From NCBI RefSeq assembly GCF_005952805.1, contig NZ_CP040709.1, positions 1,364,001 through 1,428,000 on the forward strand: a DNA stretch of 64,000 nucleotides, written 5' to 3'. Numbering within the stretch: position 1 is the stretch's first letter; each line of letters opens with the position of its first letter. The notes below the pieces were generated by a model, which made no database searches, was not told the DNA's origin, and saw nothing but the letters and a program-made list of their open reading frames with translations. Of the stretch, positions 9,955 through 18,691 are shown one piece after another. A program made the position numbers and the translations under genes. Source of the stretch: Inhella inkyongensis (GTDB taxonomy: Bacteria; Pseudomonadota; Gammaproteobacteria; Burkholderiales; Burkholderiaceae_C).

Positions 9955-10212
9955 ATGCAGTTATCCGACACGCATCGCCAGTATTGGCAGAAGAACCTGC
10001 GCATTACCGCAGTGTTGTTGGCCATCTGGTTCGTGGTGACCTATGGGGTCGCCTTCTATGCCCGTGAACTGAGTTTCACGTTCTTTGGTTGGCCCTTCAG
10101 TTTCTGGATGGCCTCGCAGGGCGCTTTGATCATCTATGTGCTGATCATCTGGTTCTATGCCAGCTATATGAACAAGCTGGACATTGAACACGGCGTCGCG
10201 GAAGGGGACTGA
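9955..10212 (+). CDS. DUF4212 protein, small partner of a sodium:solute symporter
   Basis: An 85-residue membrane protein with two helices (approximately residues 17-37 and 50-70) and the typical QYWQKNLRIT start and GWPFSFWMASQGALIIYV core of DUF4212. In this family the gene sits directly before a large sodium:solute symporter, as here (1-bp gap), and is thought to be an accessory subunit. Function of the small subunit is not established. Confidence 0.92.
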   Translation: MQLSDTHRQYWQKNLRITAVLLAIWFVVTYGVAFYARELSFTFFGWPFSFWMASQGALIIYVLIIWFYASYMNKLDIEHGVAEGD

Positions 10213-10213
10213 T

Positions 10214-12340
10214 ATGGCCGGACTCGCTCCAGAAGCCGCCTCAGGCGGCAGCAGCAAGGCGGCCAACGCCGCCTTCAAAAAGCAGCTCAACAAGGTCTAC
10301 GGTTGGTACACCGGCGGCTTTGTGGTGTTCATCATCGTGTTGGCCATCGCCGAGCAGATGGGTCTGTCGCGCCAGGCCATCGGCCTGACCTTCCTGGCCG
10401 CCACCGTGCTGCTCTACGCCGGTATCGGCTTCATGAGCCGCACCAGCGATGCCAGCGAGTACTACGTGGCCGGCCGGCGTGTGCCAGCGGTTTACAACGG
10501 CATGGCCACGGGCGCGGACTGGATGAGCGCCGCCAGCTTCATCGGCATGGCCGGCACGCTCTACCTGGGCGGCTATGGCGGTCTGGCCTTCATCATGGGC
10601 TGGACCGGCGGCTACTGCCTGGTGGCCTTGTTCCTGGCGCCCTATTTGCGCAAGTTCGGCCAGTTCACCATCCCTGACTTCCTGGGCGCGCGCTACGAGG
10701 GCAATCTGCCGCGCATTCTGGGTGTGGCCGCTGCCATCCTCTGCTCCTTCACCTATGTGGTGGCGCAGATCTATGGCGTGGGCCTGATCACCGCACGGCT
10801 CACGGGGCTGGAGTTCACGGTCGGTATCTTTGCCGGCTTGGCCGGCATCCTTGTGTGCTCCTTCCTGGGCGGCATGCGGGCCGTCACCTGGACCCAGGTG
10901 GCCCAGTACATCATTTTGATCATTGCCTACATGATCCCGGTGGCCTGGCTGTCAGTGAAGCAAACCGGCGTGCCGATCCCTCAGGTCATCTACGGCTATC
11001 AGCTGGAGAAGGTCACGGCCAAGGAAAAGCTGATCATGGCCGACCCGAAGGAGCAGGAGGTCATTGCGATCTTCAAGGCCCGCGCCGCTGAAATCGACGC
11101 CAAGCTCAAGGATGTGCCCGGTGCGCTGGCAGCCGACCGCGCAGCGGCCGAGAACCGCCTGAATGAGCTGAAGGCCGCCAATGGGCCCTTGGCCGACATC
11201 CAGGCCGCCGAAAAGGCGCTGGCGGCGGTGCCCAAAGACGAAGCGGCGGCCAAGGAGGCCTGGACCAAGGCCAAGAAGGCGAATGAGGATCGCGCCAAGC
11301 CTTTGGCCGGCATGCCCGCGCATGCGGCGCAGTTCAAGGGTGATCCGAATGGCGACGCCAAGGCGCAAGCCGCGTTTGATGTCGATCGGCGCAACTTCCT
11401 GGCCCTGGTGTTTTGTTTGATGGTGGGCACGGCTGCGCTGCCGCACATCCTGATGCGCTACTACACCACGCCCTCGGTGAAGGAGGCACGGGAGTCGGTG
11501 ACCTGGTCGCTGTTCTTCATCTTCCTGCTGTACTTCACGGCGCCAGCGCTGGCCGTGCTGGTGAAGTTCGAGGTCTTCAACAACCTGGTGGGGACGCCGT
11601 TCGACCAGTTGCCAGCCTGGATCGCCAGTTGGGCCAAGGTCGATCCCACCTTGCTGTCGGTGGCCGATGTCAACAAGGACGGCATCTTCCAGCTCGGCGA
11701 GATGAAGATCGGCGGCGACATCATCGTGCTCGCCACCCCGGAGATCGGCGGCCTGCCTTATGTGATCTCGGGCATGGTGGCGGCCGGCGGCCTGGCTGCA
11801 GCACTGTCCACGGCGGACGGTCTGTTGCTGACCATCGCCAACGCGCTCAGCCATGACGTCTATTACAAGATGATCGACCCGAATGCCTCGACGGCGCGGC
11901 GCGTCACCATCAGCAAGATCCTGTTGTTGATGGTGGCTCTGCTGGCTGCGGCGGTAGCAGCGCAAAAACCGGCGGACATCCTGTTCCTGGTGTCGGCGGC
12001 CTTCAGCTTCGCGGCGGCGGCTTTCTTCCCGGCTCTGGTGCTCGGGGTGTTCTGGAAGCGCGCCAATAAATGGGGGGCGAGCGCCGGCATCGCCGCCGGT
12101 TTGGGCATCACCTTCTACTACATGGTGATGACCCAGCCCTGGCTGCGCTCGGTGTTTGGTGTCACCTCGCCGGTGGAGCTGTGGTGGGGCATCCTGCCCA
12201 TCAGCGCCGGTCTGTTCGGCGTGCCGCTGGGCTTCGCCGTGATCATCCTGGTCAGCCTGATCACCCCGGCCCCGGGTCGTGAAACCCAGGAGCTGGTGGA
12301 GCATGTGCGCTACCCTGATCTGAAGTTGGGCAAGGCTTGA
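10214..12340 (+). CDS. Sodium:solute symporter, VC_2705 type
   Basis: A 708-residue inner-membrane protein of the SSS family, related to acetate permease ActP. Core motifs include SDASEYYVAGRRVP, GMATGADWMSAASF and AALSTADGLLLTIANALSHD. Two insertions distinguish this subfamily. The first is an Ala/Lys-rich helical stretch at about residues 274-390. The second is a perfect EF-hand-like loop DVNKDGIFQLGE at 485-496, before the helix carrying STADG. The substrate is probably a small carboxylate but cannot be told from sequence. The downstream DUF294 and exonuclease genes belong to the same conserved neighbourhood. A strong terminator follows. Confidence 0.92.
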   Translation: MAGLAPEAASGGSSKAANAAFKKQLNKVYGWYTGGFVVFIIVLAIAEQMGLSRQAIGLTFLAATVLLYAGIGFMSRTSDASEYYVAGRRVPAVYNGMATGADWMSAASFIGMAGTLYLGGYGGLAFIMGWTGGYCLVALFLAPYLRKFGQFTIPDFLGARYEGNLPRILGVAAAILCSFTYVVAQIYGVGLITARLTGLEFTVGIFAGLAGILVCSFLGGMRAVTWTQVAQYIILIIAYMIPVAWLSVKQTGVPIPQVIYGYQLEKVTAKEKLIMADPKEQEVIAIFKARAAEIDAKLKDVPGALAADRAAAENRLNELKAANGPLADIQAAEKALAAVPKDEAAAKEAWTKAKKANEDRAKPLAGMPAHAAQFKGDPNGDAKAQAAFDVDRRNFLALVFCLMVGTAALPHILMRYYTTPSVKEARESVTWSLFFIFLLYFTAPALAVLVKFEVFNNLVGTPFDQLPAWIASWAKVDPTLLSVADVNKDGIFQLGEMKIGGDIIVLATPEIGGLPYVISGMVAAGGLAAALSTADGLLLTIANALSHDVYYKMIDPNASTARRVTISKILLLMVALLAAAVAAQKPADILFLVSAAFSFAAAAFFPALVLGVFWKRANKWGASAGIAAGLGITFYYMVMTQPWLRSVFGVTSPVELWWGILPISAGLFGVPLGFAVIILVSLITPAPGRETQELVEHVRYPDLKLGKA

Positions 12341-12362
12341 TCGGCCGCAAGGCCTGATCCTC

Positions 12363-12396
12363 GACGGCCCCGCAGCATGCGGGGCCGTCTCTTTTT
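12363..12396 (+). terminator. Terminator after the symporter gene
   Basis: GACGGCCCCGC/GCGGGGCCGTC hairpin followed by TCTTTTT. It lies 12 bp before the next ATG, so it may attenuate rather than fully stop read-through into the DUF294 gene. Confidence 0.85.
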
Positions 12397-12407
12397 GGGA
12401 GCACCGC

Positions 12408-14312
12408 ATGTCCGAGCCACAACCATCGGCCCATCTGCTGGCCCAGCAGCTGGCCCAGTGGCGCCAGCACCATCCCTTTGACGCCATGGCCCCGGCGCCG
12501 CTGGAGCAGCTGGTGCGGGCCGCCGAGGTGATGTATTACGCGCCAGGCGAGTGCATCGCCTCACCCCAGGATGGGCCGGCGCAGCGTCTGTTCGTGCTGC
12601 GCTCGGGCGTGGTGACCGCCCAGCGCGGCCTGGCCGAGCTGGACAACCCCGGGCAGGGTTGGCAGTACGAGGCCGGCGACTGTTTCCCCATGGCCGCCTT
12701 GATGCAGGGTCGCACGGTGACGGCGACCTACAGCGCTGAGACCGATGTGTTCGCCTGGAGCTTGCCGGCCGAGGTGGTGCGCACGGTGGCCGCGCAAAGT
12801 CCACCGCTGGCCGCGCACCTGAGTGAGCGGGTGCTACAGCTGATCCAGCTGGCCAGCCGCGAACAGGCGCGCCAGGCCACCCAGGCGGCGTTGGCCGAGC
12901 AGTCCATGGAGCGGCCCCTGGGGGAGCTGATGCGCAAGAACCCGCTGGCCGTGCCGCCCGACATGCCGCTGGAGTTGGCGTTGCGCGCCATGGCCGGCCG
13001 ACGCGTGGGCTCGGTGATGGTGGTCGATGCCCAGCAGCGCCCCTTGGGCATCCTGACGCGCGACGACCTTTTGGAGCGCATCACCCTGCCGCAGCGCTCG
13101 CTGTCCACGCCCATCGAGCGGGTGATGAGCCAGCCGCTGCGCACCCTGAGCGTGGACCACACGGCGCAGGATGCCGCGCTCTTGATGAGCCGCTTCACCC
13201 TGCGGCATGTGCCGGTGGTGGAGGGCGAGCCCGGTCAGCAGCGTCTGGTGGGCATCGTCTCGGAGCGCGATCTGTTTGCGCTCTCGCGCATGTCGGTGCA
13301 GCGCATCGGGGCGGACCTGCGCGCCGCGCAGGATGAGGCTGAGTTGCGCGATCTGGCGCCGCGCATCCGCGAGCTGGCCCGCCATCTGGGCGCCCAGGGC
13401 GTGGGTGCGCGCACGCTGACCGCCCTGATCGCGCACTTGAACGATTTGTTGACCGAGCGCCTGGTGCAGATCCACGCCGAGCGCCTGGGTCTGAGCCTGA
13501 AGCAGGCCGCCTGGCTGGCCTTTGGCAGTGAGGGTCGAGGTGAGCAGACCCTGGCCACGGACCAGGATAACGGCATCGTCTTCCAGAGCGACAACCCGGA
13601 GCTGGAGCGGCCGCGCTGGCTGGCCCTGGGCGAGGCGGTGTGCGCCAGCCTGGCGGACTGCGGCTTTCCGCTCTGCAAGGGCGGTGTGATGGCGTCCCAG
13701 CCGGCCTGCTGTGCCTCGGTGCAGGAGTGGTGCGAGCGTTTTCAGTCCTGGCTGGCGCGCGGCACGCCCGAGGAGTTGCTGGCGGCCTCGATCTACTTCG
13801 ACGCCCGCGCCTTGGCCGGCGCCACCGAGTTGGCCGAGCCGCTGCGGGCGGTGGCGCGCGGCCCGGCTGGGGCGCGCTTCCTGCATCTGCTGACCGAGGC
13901 CGCCTTGCGCGGCAAGGTGCCGCTGTCCTGGCGCGGCGCGCTGGACCCGCAGACCGTCAACGGTCAGGAAGGGCTGGACCTGAAGGCCGGCGGCACGGCG
14001 GTGTTTGTCGAGGCGGGGCGCATCCTGGCCCTGTCCCAAGGCCTGGAGGCCCTGGGCACGCGCGAGCGCCTGCTGCGCGCCGGTGAGGCCCTGGGCGTCG
14101 CCGCCCCCGAGCGCGAGGGCTGGACGGCGGCCTTCGAGTTTTTGCAAGGCCTGCGCCTGCGCGCCCATATGGAGGCGGCGGCGGACCCCGACAACGCCAA
14201 TTGGGTGCCCATGCGGGCCCTCAATGATCTGGACCGCCGCACCCTGCGCGTTTCGCTGCGTGTGGCCCAGCGCTTGCAGCAGCGCCTCCAGATGGAATTC
14301 TTGAAAACATGA
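12408..14312 (+). CDS. CNB-CBS-DUF294 nucleotidyltransferase-like signalling protein
   Basis: A 634-residue cytosolic protein. The N-terminus (about 20-145) is a cyclic-nucleotide-binding-like domain with VMYYAPGECIASPQDGPAQRLFVL. Two CBS repeats follow (about 165-290), with GSVMVVDAQQRPLGILTRDD and RHVPVVEGE. The C-terminal half is DUF294, with the nucleotidyltransferase motif GSEGRGEQTLATDQDNGIVF resembling GlnD-type enzymes. Such proteins are presumed to sense adenine nucleotides and modify a partner, possibly the co-encoded symporter; the activity is not proven. Its stop overlaps the exonuclease start (ATGA). Confidence 0.9.
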   Translation: MSEPQPSAHLLAQQLAQWRQHHPFDAMAPAPLEQLVRAAEVMYYAPGECIASPQDGPAQRLFVLRSGVVTAQRGLAELDNPGQGWQYEAGDCFPMAALMQGRTVTATYSAETDVFAWSLPAEVVRTVAAQSPPLAAHLSERVLQLIQLASREQARQATQAALAEQSMERPLGELMRKNPLAVPPDMPLELALRAMAGRRVGSVMVVDAQQRPLGILTRDDLLERITLPQRSLSTPIERVMSQPLRTLSVDHTAQDAALLMSRFTLRHVPVVEGEPGQQRLVGIVSERDLFALSRMSVQRIGADLRAAQDEAELRDLAPRIRELARHLGAQGVGARTLTALIAHLNDLLTERLVQIHAERLGLSLKQAAWLAFGSEGRGEQTLATDQDNGIVFQSDNPELERPRWLALGEAVCASLADCGFPLCKGGVMASQPACCASVQEWCERFQSWLARGTPEELLAASIYFDARALAGATELAEPLRAVARGPAGARFLHLLTEAALRGKVPLSWRGALDPQTVNGQEGLDLKAGGTAVFVEAGRILALSQGLEALGTRERLLRAGEALGVAAPEREGWTAAFEFLQGLRLRAHMEAAADPDNANWVPMRALNDLDRRTLRVSLRVAQRLQQRLQMEFLKT

Positions 14313-14998
14313 ACGGCCTGCAGCAGGCCTGGGGCGATTGGCGCCGCCGCCGTGCCAGCGCCCGTCATGCCTTGGCGGCGACACGCTGGGTGGTCATCGA
14401 TGTCGAGACCAGTGGGCTGGATATCCTCAATGACCGTCTGATTGCTGCGGCGGCGGTGGGCGTGCGCTGGCAGCAGGGCGCGCCCGTGCTGAATGTGGAG
14501 GACAGCTTCGAGGTGGTGCTGCAGGCACCGCCCGGCTTGGCATTGGATGCCGTGGCACGCCGCAACATCCTGCTGCATGGAATCGGGCAGGGCGAGCAGG
14601 GGGGCGGGGTGGAGCCGGTGGCGGCGCTCAAGGCCCTGCATGCCTTTGTTGATGGTGCGCCCTGCTTGGCCTTCCATGCGGCCTTTGACGCCGGCATGCT
14701 CGACCGCGAGTGGCGGCGCCTGCGGGTGGATGGGGGCCTGGGTTGGCCTGAGCCTTGGCTGGACCTGGCGGTGCTGGCGCGGGCGCTCTATCCAGAATGG
14801 CCGGAACGCCGCACCCTGGACCAGTGGCTGGAGCCCTTTGCTCTGGCCGCCAGCCAGCGTCATCGTGCCAGCAGCGACGCCTGGGTCACGGCGGAGCTGC
14901 TGCAGTGCCTGTGGCCGCGCTGGCGTGCCAAGGCCGCCGGGCGCTCGCCTTGGGCCTGCGCCCACGAACTGCTGGAAGCCCGGCGCTGGCTGGGGTGA
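14309..14998 (+). CDS. DnaQ-like 3'-5' exonuclease
   Basis: A 229-residue protein of the DEDDh exonuclease family. ExoI is VVIDVETSGLD (about residues 28-38), ExoII is FHAAFDAGMLDRE, and ExoIII is HRASSDAWVTAELL, so the four acidic residues and the His are all present. It is translationally coupled to the DUF294 gene. The same gene order recurs next to VC_2705-type symporters in other proteobacteria, so it is more likely a cluster-specific nuclease than the replicative epsilon subunit. Confidence 0.9.
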   Translation: MNGLQQAWGDWRRRRASARHALAATRWVVIDVETSGLDILNDRLIAAAAVGVRWQQGAPVLNVEDSFEVVLQAPPGLALDAVARRNILLHGIGQGEQGGGVEPVAALKALHAFVDGAPCLAFHAAFDAGMLDREWRRLRVDGGLGWPEPWLDLAVLARALYPEWPERRTLDQWLEPFALAASQRHRASSDAWVTAELLQCLWPRWRAKAAGRSPWACAHELLEARRWLG

Positions 14999-15060
14999 AC
15001 CCCGGTGGGCAGGCGGGCGGCTGCGCATAAGCTTGGGCTCTCGCCATGCAGGGAATCGCC

Positions 15061-15837
15061 ATGACGCTGATGCGTCGTCATCTGCCTTGGGCCTTGAGCG
15101 GACTGGCCAGCCGCAGCGCGCTGGCCAAAGCCGCCCCCTTGCGGGTGGCGGCTGAGAGCTTTCCGCCCTTTACCCATCAAGCCGATGGGCGCGTGCAGGG
15201 CCTGGATGTGGAGTTGGTCAGCCGGGTGATGGCGGGCCTGGGCCAGACGCTGGAGATCAGCATCCTGCCTTGGAAGCGGGCGCTGCTGGATTTGGAAGAG
15301 GGCGTACTGGATGCCGTGCTCGGCGTCAGCCGCGGCGGGCTGAACGAGCGCGAGGAGATGCTGGCCTTCCCCGATGAGCCGCTGAGCACCGCCTACAGCC
15401 ACTTCTATTTCCGCGCGGATCGGCCCTTCTTGTTTGACGGCCTGTTCACCCTCAAGGGCAAGCGGGTGGCGGTGTTGGCGGGCTATCGGCACCCGCCCGA
15501 CTTCAGCGCCGCCAGCTACTTCCAGCGCGAGGCATCGGCCACGCACGAGCAAAGCCTGCGCAAGCTGCTGGCGGGGCGCGTTGATCTGGCCCTGGTGCAC
15601 GCGGCCGTGGGGGAGTACCTGATCCAGCGCGAGGGCTGGAGTGAGCAGCTGCGGGCCGATGCCGCGCCCATTGCGCCGGGTCGCCTCTACATGGGCTTCT
15701 CGCGCCAGCGCGGGCATGCGCTGTTGGCCGAGCGCTTCGGATTGGCGCTGCAGCGGTACAAGCGCGGCCCGGAGTATCGCCAGATGCTGGCGCGCTACGG
15801 CTTGCGCCCCGAGGTACTGGCGGGGCCGCAGGCGTGA
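15061..15837 (+). CDS. Periplasmic solute-binding protein, SBP_bac_3 type
   Basis: A 258-residue family 3 binding protein, the group that captures amino acids and similar solutes. The mature part starts near PLRVAAESFPPFTHQADGRVQGLDVELVSRVM, the usual lobe-1 opening. The secretion signal is weak. The ATG used has CAGGGA seven bases upstream; an ATG five codons earlier is possible. Its stop overlaps the GTG of the next gene. No ABC permease or ATPase follows, so it may be a sensor-like or orphan receptor. Confidence 0.8.
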   Translation: MTLMRRHLPWALSGLASRSALAKAAPLRVAAESFPPFTHQADGRVQGLDVELVSRVMAGLGQTLEISILPWKRALLDLEEGVLDAVLGVSRGGLNEREEMLAFPDEPLSTAYSHFYFRADRPFLFDGLFTLKGKRVAVLAGYRHPPDFSAASYFQREASATHEQSLRKLLAGRVDLALVHAAVGEYLIQREGWSEQLRADAAPIAPGRLYMGFSRQRGHALLAERFGLALQRYKRGPEYRQMLARYGLRPEVLAGPQA

Positions 15838-17537
15838 AGCGGCGTGACAGCCTGCTGGCGGGCCTGGGCGCACCTTGGCTGATGGGGCGCGCGCAAGCGG
15901 CCGCGCCGGGGCCCGAGCGCTTCCAGCCCAGCACTTTGAGTCGCACGCAGCAGCAGGCCGAGTTGGACTGGTTTGCGCAAGCGGCCCAACGCTTTCGCGG
16001 CGGGCGCATCCGGGTGCTGTCCGAGATCATCGCCACCCACGAGTACGAGGCACGCGTGCTGGCGCCTGCCTTCGCGCAGCTCACCGGCATCCAAGTCGAG
16101 CATGAACTGCGCCCCGAGGGCGATGTGGTGCGCCGCCTGCGCGAGCAGATGCAGGGCGGTTCGGCGCTCTACGACGCCTTCGTCAATGACAGCGATCTGA
16201 TCGGCACCCACTGGCGCTACGACGCCACGGTGGTACTCAGCGACTGGATGCGCGGCGAGGGGCGCGAACAGACCTTGCCGACGCTGGACCTGAAGGACTT
16301 CATCGGCCTGGCCTTCACCACGGCGCCCAATGGCGACCTCTATCAGTTGCCCGATCAGCAGTTCGCCAACCTCTATTGGTTCCGTCATGACTGGTTCAGC
16401 CGACCCGATCTGCAGCGGCGTTTTCAGGCCCGTTATGGCTACCCCCTGGGTGTGCCACTGAACTGGTCGGCCTACGAAGACATTGCCGAGTTCTTCACCG
16501 ATGAGGTGCGCGAACTGGATGGCCGCCGCATCTACGGCCACATGGACTACGGCAAGCGCGACCCCAGCTTGGGCTGGCGCTTTACCGATGCCTGGCTCTC
16601 GATGGCCGGTCAGGGCAGCGAAGGCTATCCCAATGGCCTGCCGGTGGACGAATGGGGCATCCGCATGGAGGGCTGCCGCCCGGTGGGGGCCAGCGTGGTG
16701 CGCGGCGGCGGCACCAACAGCCCGGCCGCGGTCTATGCCTTGGATCGCTATCTGCACTGGATGCGCCGCTTTGCACCACCCGGTGCGCTGCAGATGGACT
16801 TCAACCAGGCCGGCCCGGTACCGGGGCAGGGCGCCATCGCGCAGCAGATCTTCTGGTACACCGCCTTTACGGCCGCCATGTCGCAGCGCGGGCTGCCGGT
16901 CAACCATGCCAATGGCCTGCCCAAGTGGCGGGTGGCACCCTCGCCGCATGGGGCTTATTGGCGCGAGGGCATGCAGCGCGGCTATCAGGACGTGGGCGCC
17001 TGGACCTTGCTGAAGAACAGCGCCCTTGAGCAGCGCCGCATGGCCTGGCTGTATGCGCAGTTCTGCGTTTGCAAGACGGTCTCGCTGGCCAAAAGCCTGG
17101 CCGGACTGACCTTCATCCGCGACAGCGACATCCGCTCGGCCGCGCTCACGCGGCTGGCGCCGCGCCTGGGGGGTTTGGTGGAGTTCTACCGCAGCCCGGC
17201 GCGCGTGTACTGGACCCCCACCGGCCCCAATGTGCCCGACTACCCGCGCCTGGCCGAGCTGTGGTGGCAGCACGTGGGCGAGGCCACGGCCGGGAGGCTC
17301 AAGCCCCAGCAGGCCATGGACGATCTGGCTGGCGCCATGGATGGCGCCCTGGGTGAGCTGGCGCGCAGCCAGAAGGGGCCCTGCGCGCCGCAGTTGCGCG
17401 CCCCTCTGCCCGAGGCCCAGTGGCGCGCTCTGCCTGGCGCGGCGCAGGCGCGCTTGGCCAACGAGAAGCCCGGCGGACGCACCATCGCCTACGAACGCCT
17501 GCTGCGCATCTGGCAGCTGGGTTCAGACCCGAAGTAG
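15834..17537 (+). CDS. ABC transporter substrate-binding protein, GlpV-like
   Basis: A 567-residue periplasmic binding protein starting at a GTG that overlaps the previous stop (GTGA). The N-terminal MKRRDSLLAGLGAPWLMGRAQA looks like a twin-arginine or Sec signal with an Ala-X-Ala cleavage site. The body (IRVLSEIIATHEYEARVLAP, AYEDIAEFFTDEVRELDG, GWRFTDAWLSMAGQG) resembles the long binding proteins of glycerol ABC transporters (GlpV). The rest of such a transporter is absent here. Its TAG stop codon is formed by the first bases of the palindromic element downstream, so the original end may have differed. Confidence 0.78.
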   Translation: MKRRDSLLAGLGAPWLMGRAQAAAPGPERFQPSTLSRTQQQAELDWFAQAAQRFRGGRIRVLSEIIATHEYEARVLAPAFAQLTGIQVEHELRPEGDVVRRLREQMQGGSALYDAFVNDSDLIGTHWRYDATVVLSDWMRGEGREQTLPTLDLKDFIGLAFTTAPNGDLYQLPDQQFANLYWFRHDWFSRPDLQRRFQARYGYPLGVPLNWSAYEDIAEFFTDEVRELDGRRIYGHMDYGKRDPSLGWRFTDAWLSMAGQGSEGYPNGLPVDEWGIRMEGCRPVGASVVRGGGTNSPAAVYALDRYLHWMRRFAPPGALQMDFNQAGPVPGQGAIAQQIFWYTAFTAAMSQRGLPVNHANGLPKWRVAPSPHGAYWREGMQRGYQDVGAWTLLKNSALEQRRMAWLYAQFCVCKTVSLAKSLAGLTFIRDSDIRSAALTRLAPRLGGLVEFYRSPARVYWTPTGPNVPDYPRLAELWWQHVGEATAGRLKPQQAMDDLAGAMDGALGELARSQKGPCAPQLRAPLPEAQWRALPGAAQARLANEKPGGRTIAYERLLRIWQLGSDPK

Positions 17538-17805
17538 GGCCTGTTCACACTAAGCGAGGCCACGCGAAAGGGTCTTGCCAGCTGGCAGCCTAGGCGCGCG
17601 GCGCTGCCCAGGCTGGACGCCTGGGCGAGCCGTGCAACGACGGATGGCGGCCGGCAAGACCCTTTCCCTCCGGGTTGCCACCAGAAAGGGCGCCCACTTT
17701 GTTGCAAAGCTCGCTGGGGCAGTGAGCCCCAGCTTCACTTCGCGCCGCGTTGGCGCCCCGTCTGGATGGCAACGCGCTGGCCTCCATTAGTGTGAACAGG
17801 CCCTA
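17535..17805. repeat. TA-flanked palindromic element, copy 1
   Basis: The element is bounded by a perfect 19-bp inverted repeat, TAGGGCCTGTTCACACTAA at 17535-17553 and its complement at 17787-17805, with TA at both outer ends. Inside are two long hairpins. Hairpin A has arms GAAAGGGTCTTGCC (17566-17579) and the complement at 17653-17666. Its core hairpin contains GCCCAGGC-TGGAC-GCCTGGGC. Hairpin B has GTTGCCA (17674-17680) with TGGCAAC (17767-17773) and an inner GCTGGGGC/GCCCCAGC. It holds no plausible gene. A second element at 52910-53182 has the same layout and a related core. It could be a miniature transposable element or a mobile structured RNA/DNA. Confidence 0.85.
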
Positions 17806-18691
17806 GAAATTCCTGCAGCAGGGCGGCCACCGCTTCGGGGCGGTCGTGATGCAGCATGTGGCCGCAGTCGCTCAGGCGCTCATGGCGCAGCTGCGGCACC
17901 ACGGCCAGGCGCTCCAGCAGGTCGCTGCGCGGGTAGCGGCGGCCGAAGTAGGCCGCCAGGCTGTCGTCCTCGCCCTCAATGAAGAGCACGGGGGCCGTGA
18001 TGCGCGCCCAACAGGCCAGCGCCTCGGCACGGCGGTAGAGCACCGCATGGCTGCGCTTGTGCACCGGGTCGGCGCACAGCTCACGGCCGCCAACTTCGCC
18101 GCCAGCGCCGGGGCGGCTCCACTGCGTGGCCAGCCAGGCGGCGCGCTCGGGGGCCAGGCGCGGGTTGGTCTTGCGCAGGCGCGCGGCCACGGCATCCAGG
18201 TCGGCGTAGGGCGCGAGGCGCGCGGGCTCACGCAACTCGTCCAGCCAGCGCGCCATGCGTTCGGGGGCCTGTTCGGGCGGGCTGTCGGGCAGGCCGTAGC
18301 CTTCCAGATTCACCAGTCGGCGCACCCGCTGCGGCCGCACGCCGGCATAGAGCATGGCCACATTGCCGCCCATGCTGTGGCCCAGCAGGTCCACCGGTTC
18401 GGTCGGGCTGATCAGGTCCAGCCAGGCTTCGAGATCGCCCAGGTAGTCCGCAAACCAATAGGCGTCACGGCCCGCGCCTTCGCTCTGCCCGAAGCCGCGC
18501 CAGTCCAGGGCCCAGATCGGGCGCTCGGTGTCCAGCGCATCCACCAGAAACTGGAACGAGGCGGCCAGATCCATCCAGCCATGCAGCAGCACCAGGGGAC
18601 TGCCCTGGCCGGGCCAGTGCAGGGCGTGTTGGCGCAAGGCTCGCAGGCTGCGGAACTCGGATTGCGGCTGGCGCTTGGGGGCGTAGTTCAT
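17735..18691 (-). CDS. Alpha/beta hydrolase
   Basis: A 318-residue cytosolic hydrolase of the alpha/beta fold. Visible are the oxyanion-hole segment LVLLHGWMDLAASF, nucleophile elbow LLGHSMGGNVAML, the acid region FIEGEDD, and the catalytic His in SDCGHMLHHDRPEAV. The substrate is unknown. The normal fold ends at about residue 296 (...ALLQEFL). The last 22 codons lie inside the palindromic element, so the C-terminal tail appears to be read-through created by its insertion. Its ATG overlaps the stop of the upstream proline-rich gene. Confidence 0.88.
   Translation of the reverse strand: MNYAPKRQPQSEFRSLRALRQHALHWPGQGSPLVLLHGWMDLAASFQFLVDALDTERPIWALDWRGFGQSEGAGRDAYWFADYLGDLEAWLDLISPTEPVDLLGHSMGGNVAMLYAGVRPQRVRRLVNLEGYGLPDSPPEQAPERMARWLDELREPARLAPYADLDAVAARLRKTNPRLAPERAAWLATQWSRPGAGGEVGGRELCADPVHKRSHAVLYRRAEALACWARITAPVLFIEGEDDSLAAYFGRRYPRSDLLERLAVVPQLRHERLSDCGHMLHHDRPEAVAALLQEFLGPVHTNGGQRVAIQTGRQRGAK

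Noticed and set aside
10952..12487. A 511-codon minus-strand frame over the symporter gene
   Set aside because: Its composition (His/Arg/Gln-rich, no domain) is typical of an antisense shadow of a coding sequence; the symporter is certain.
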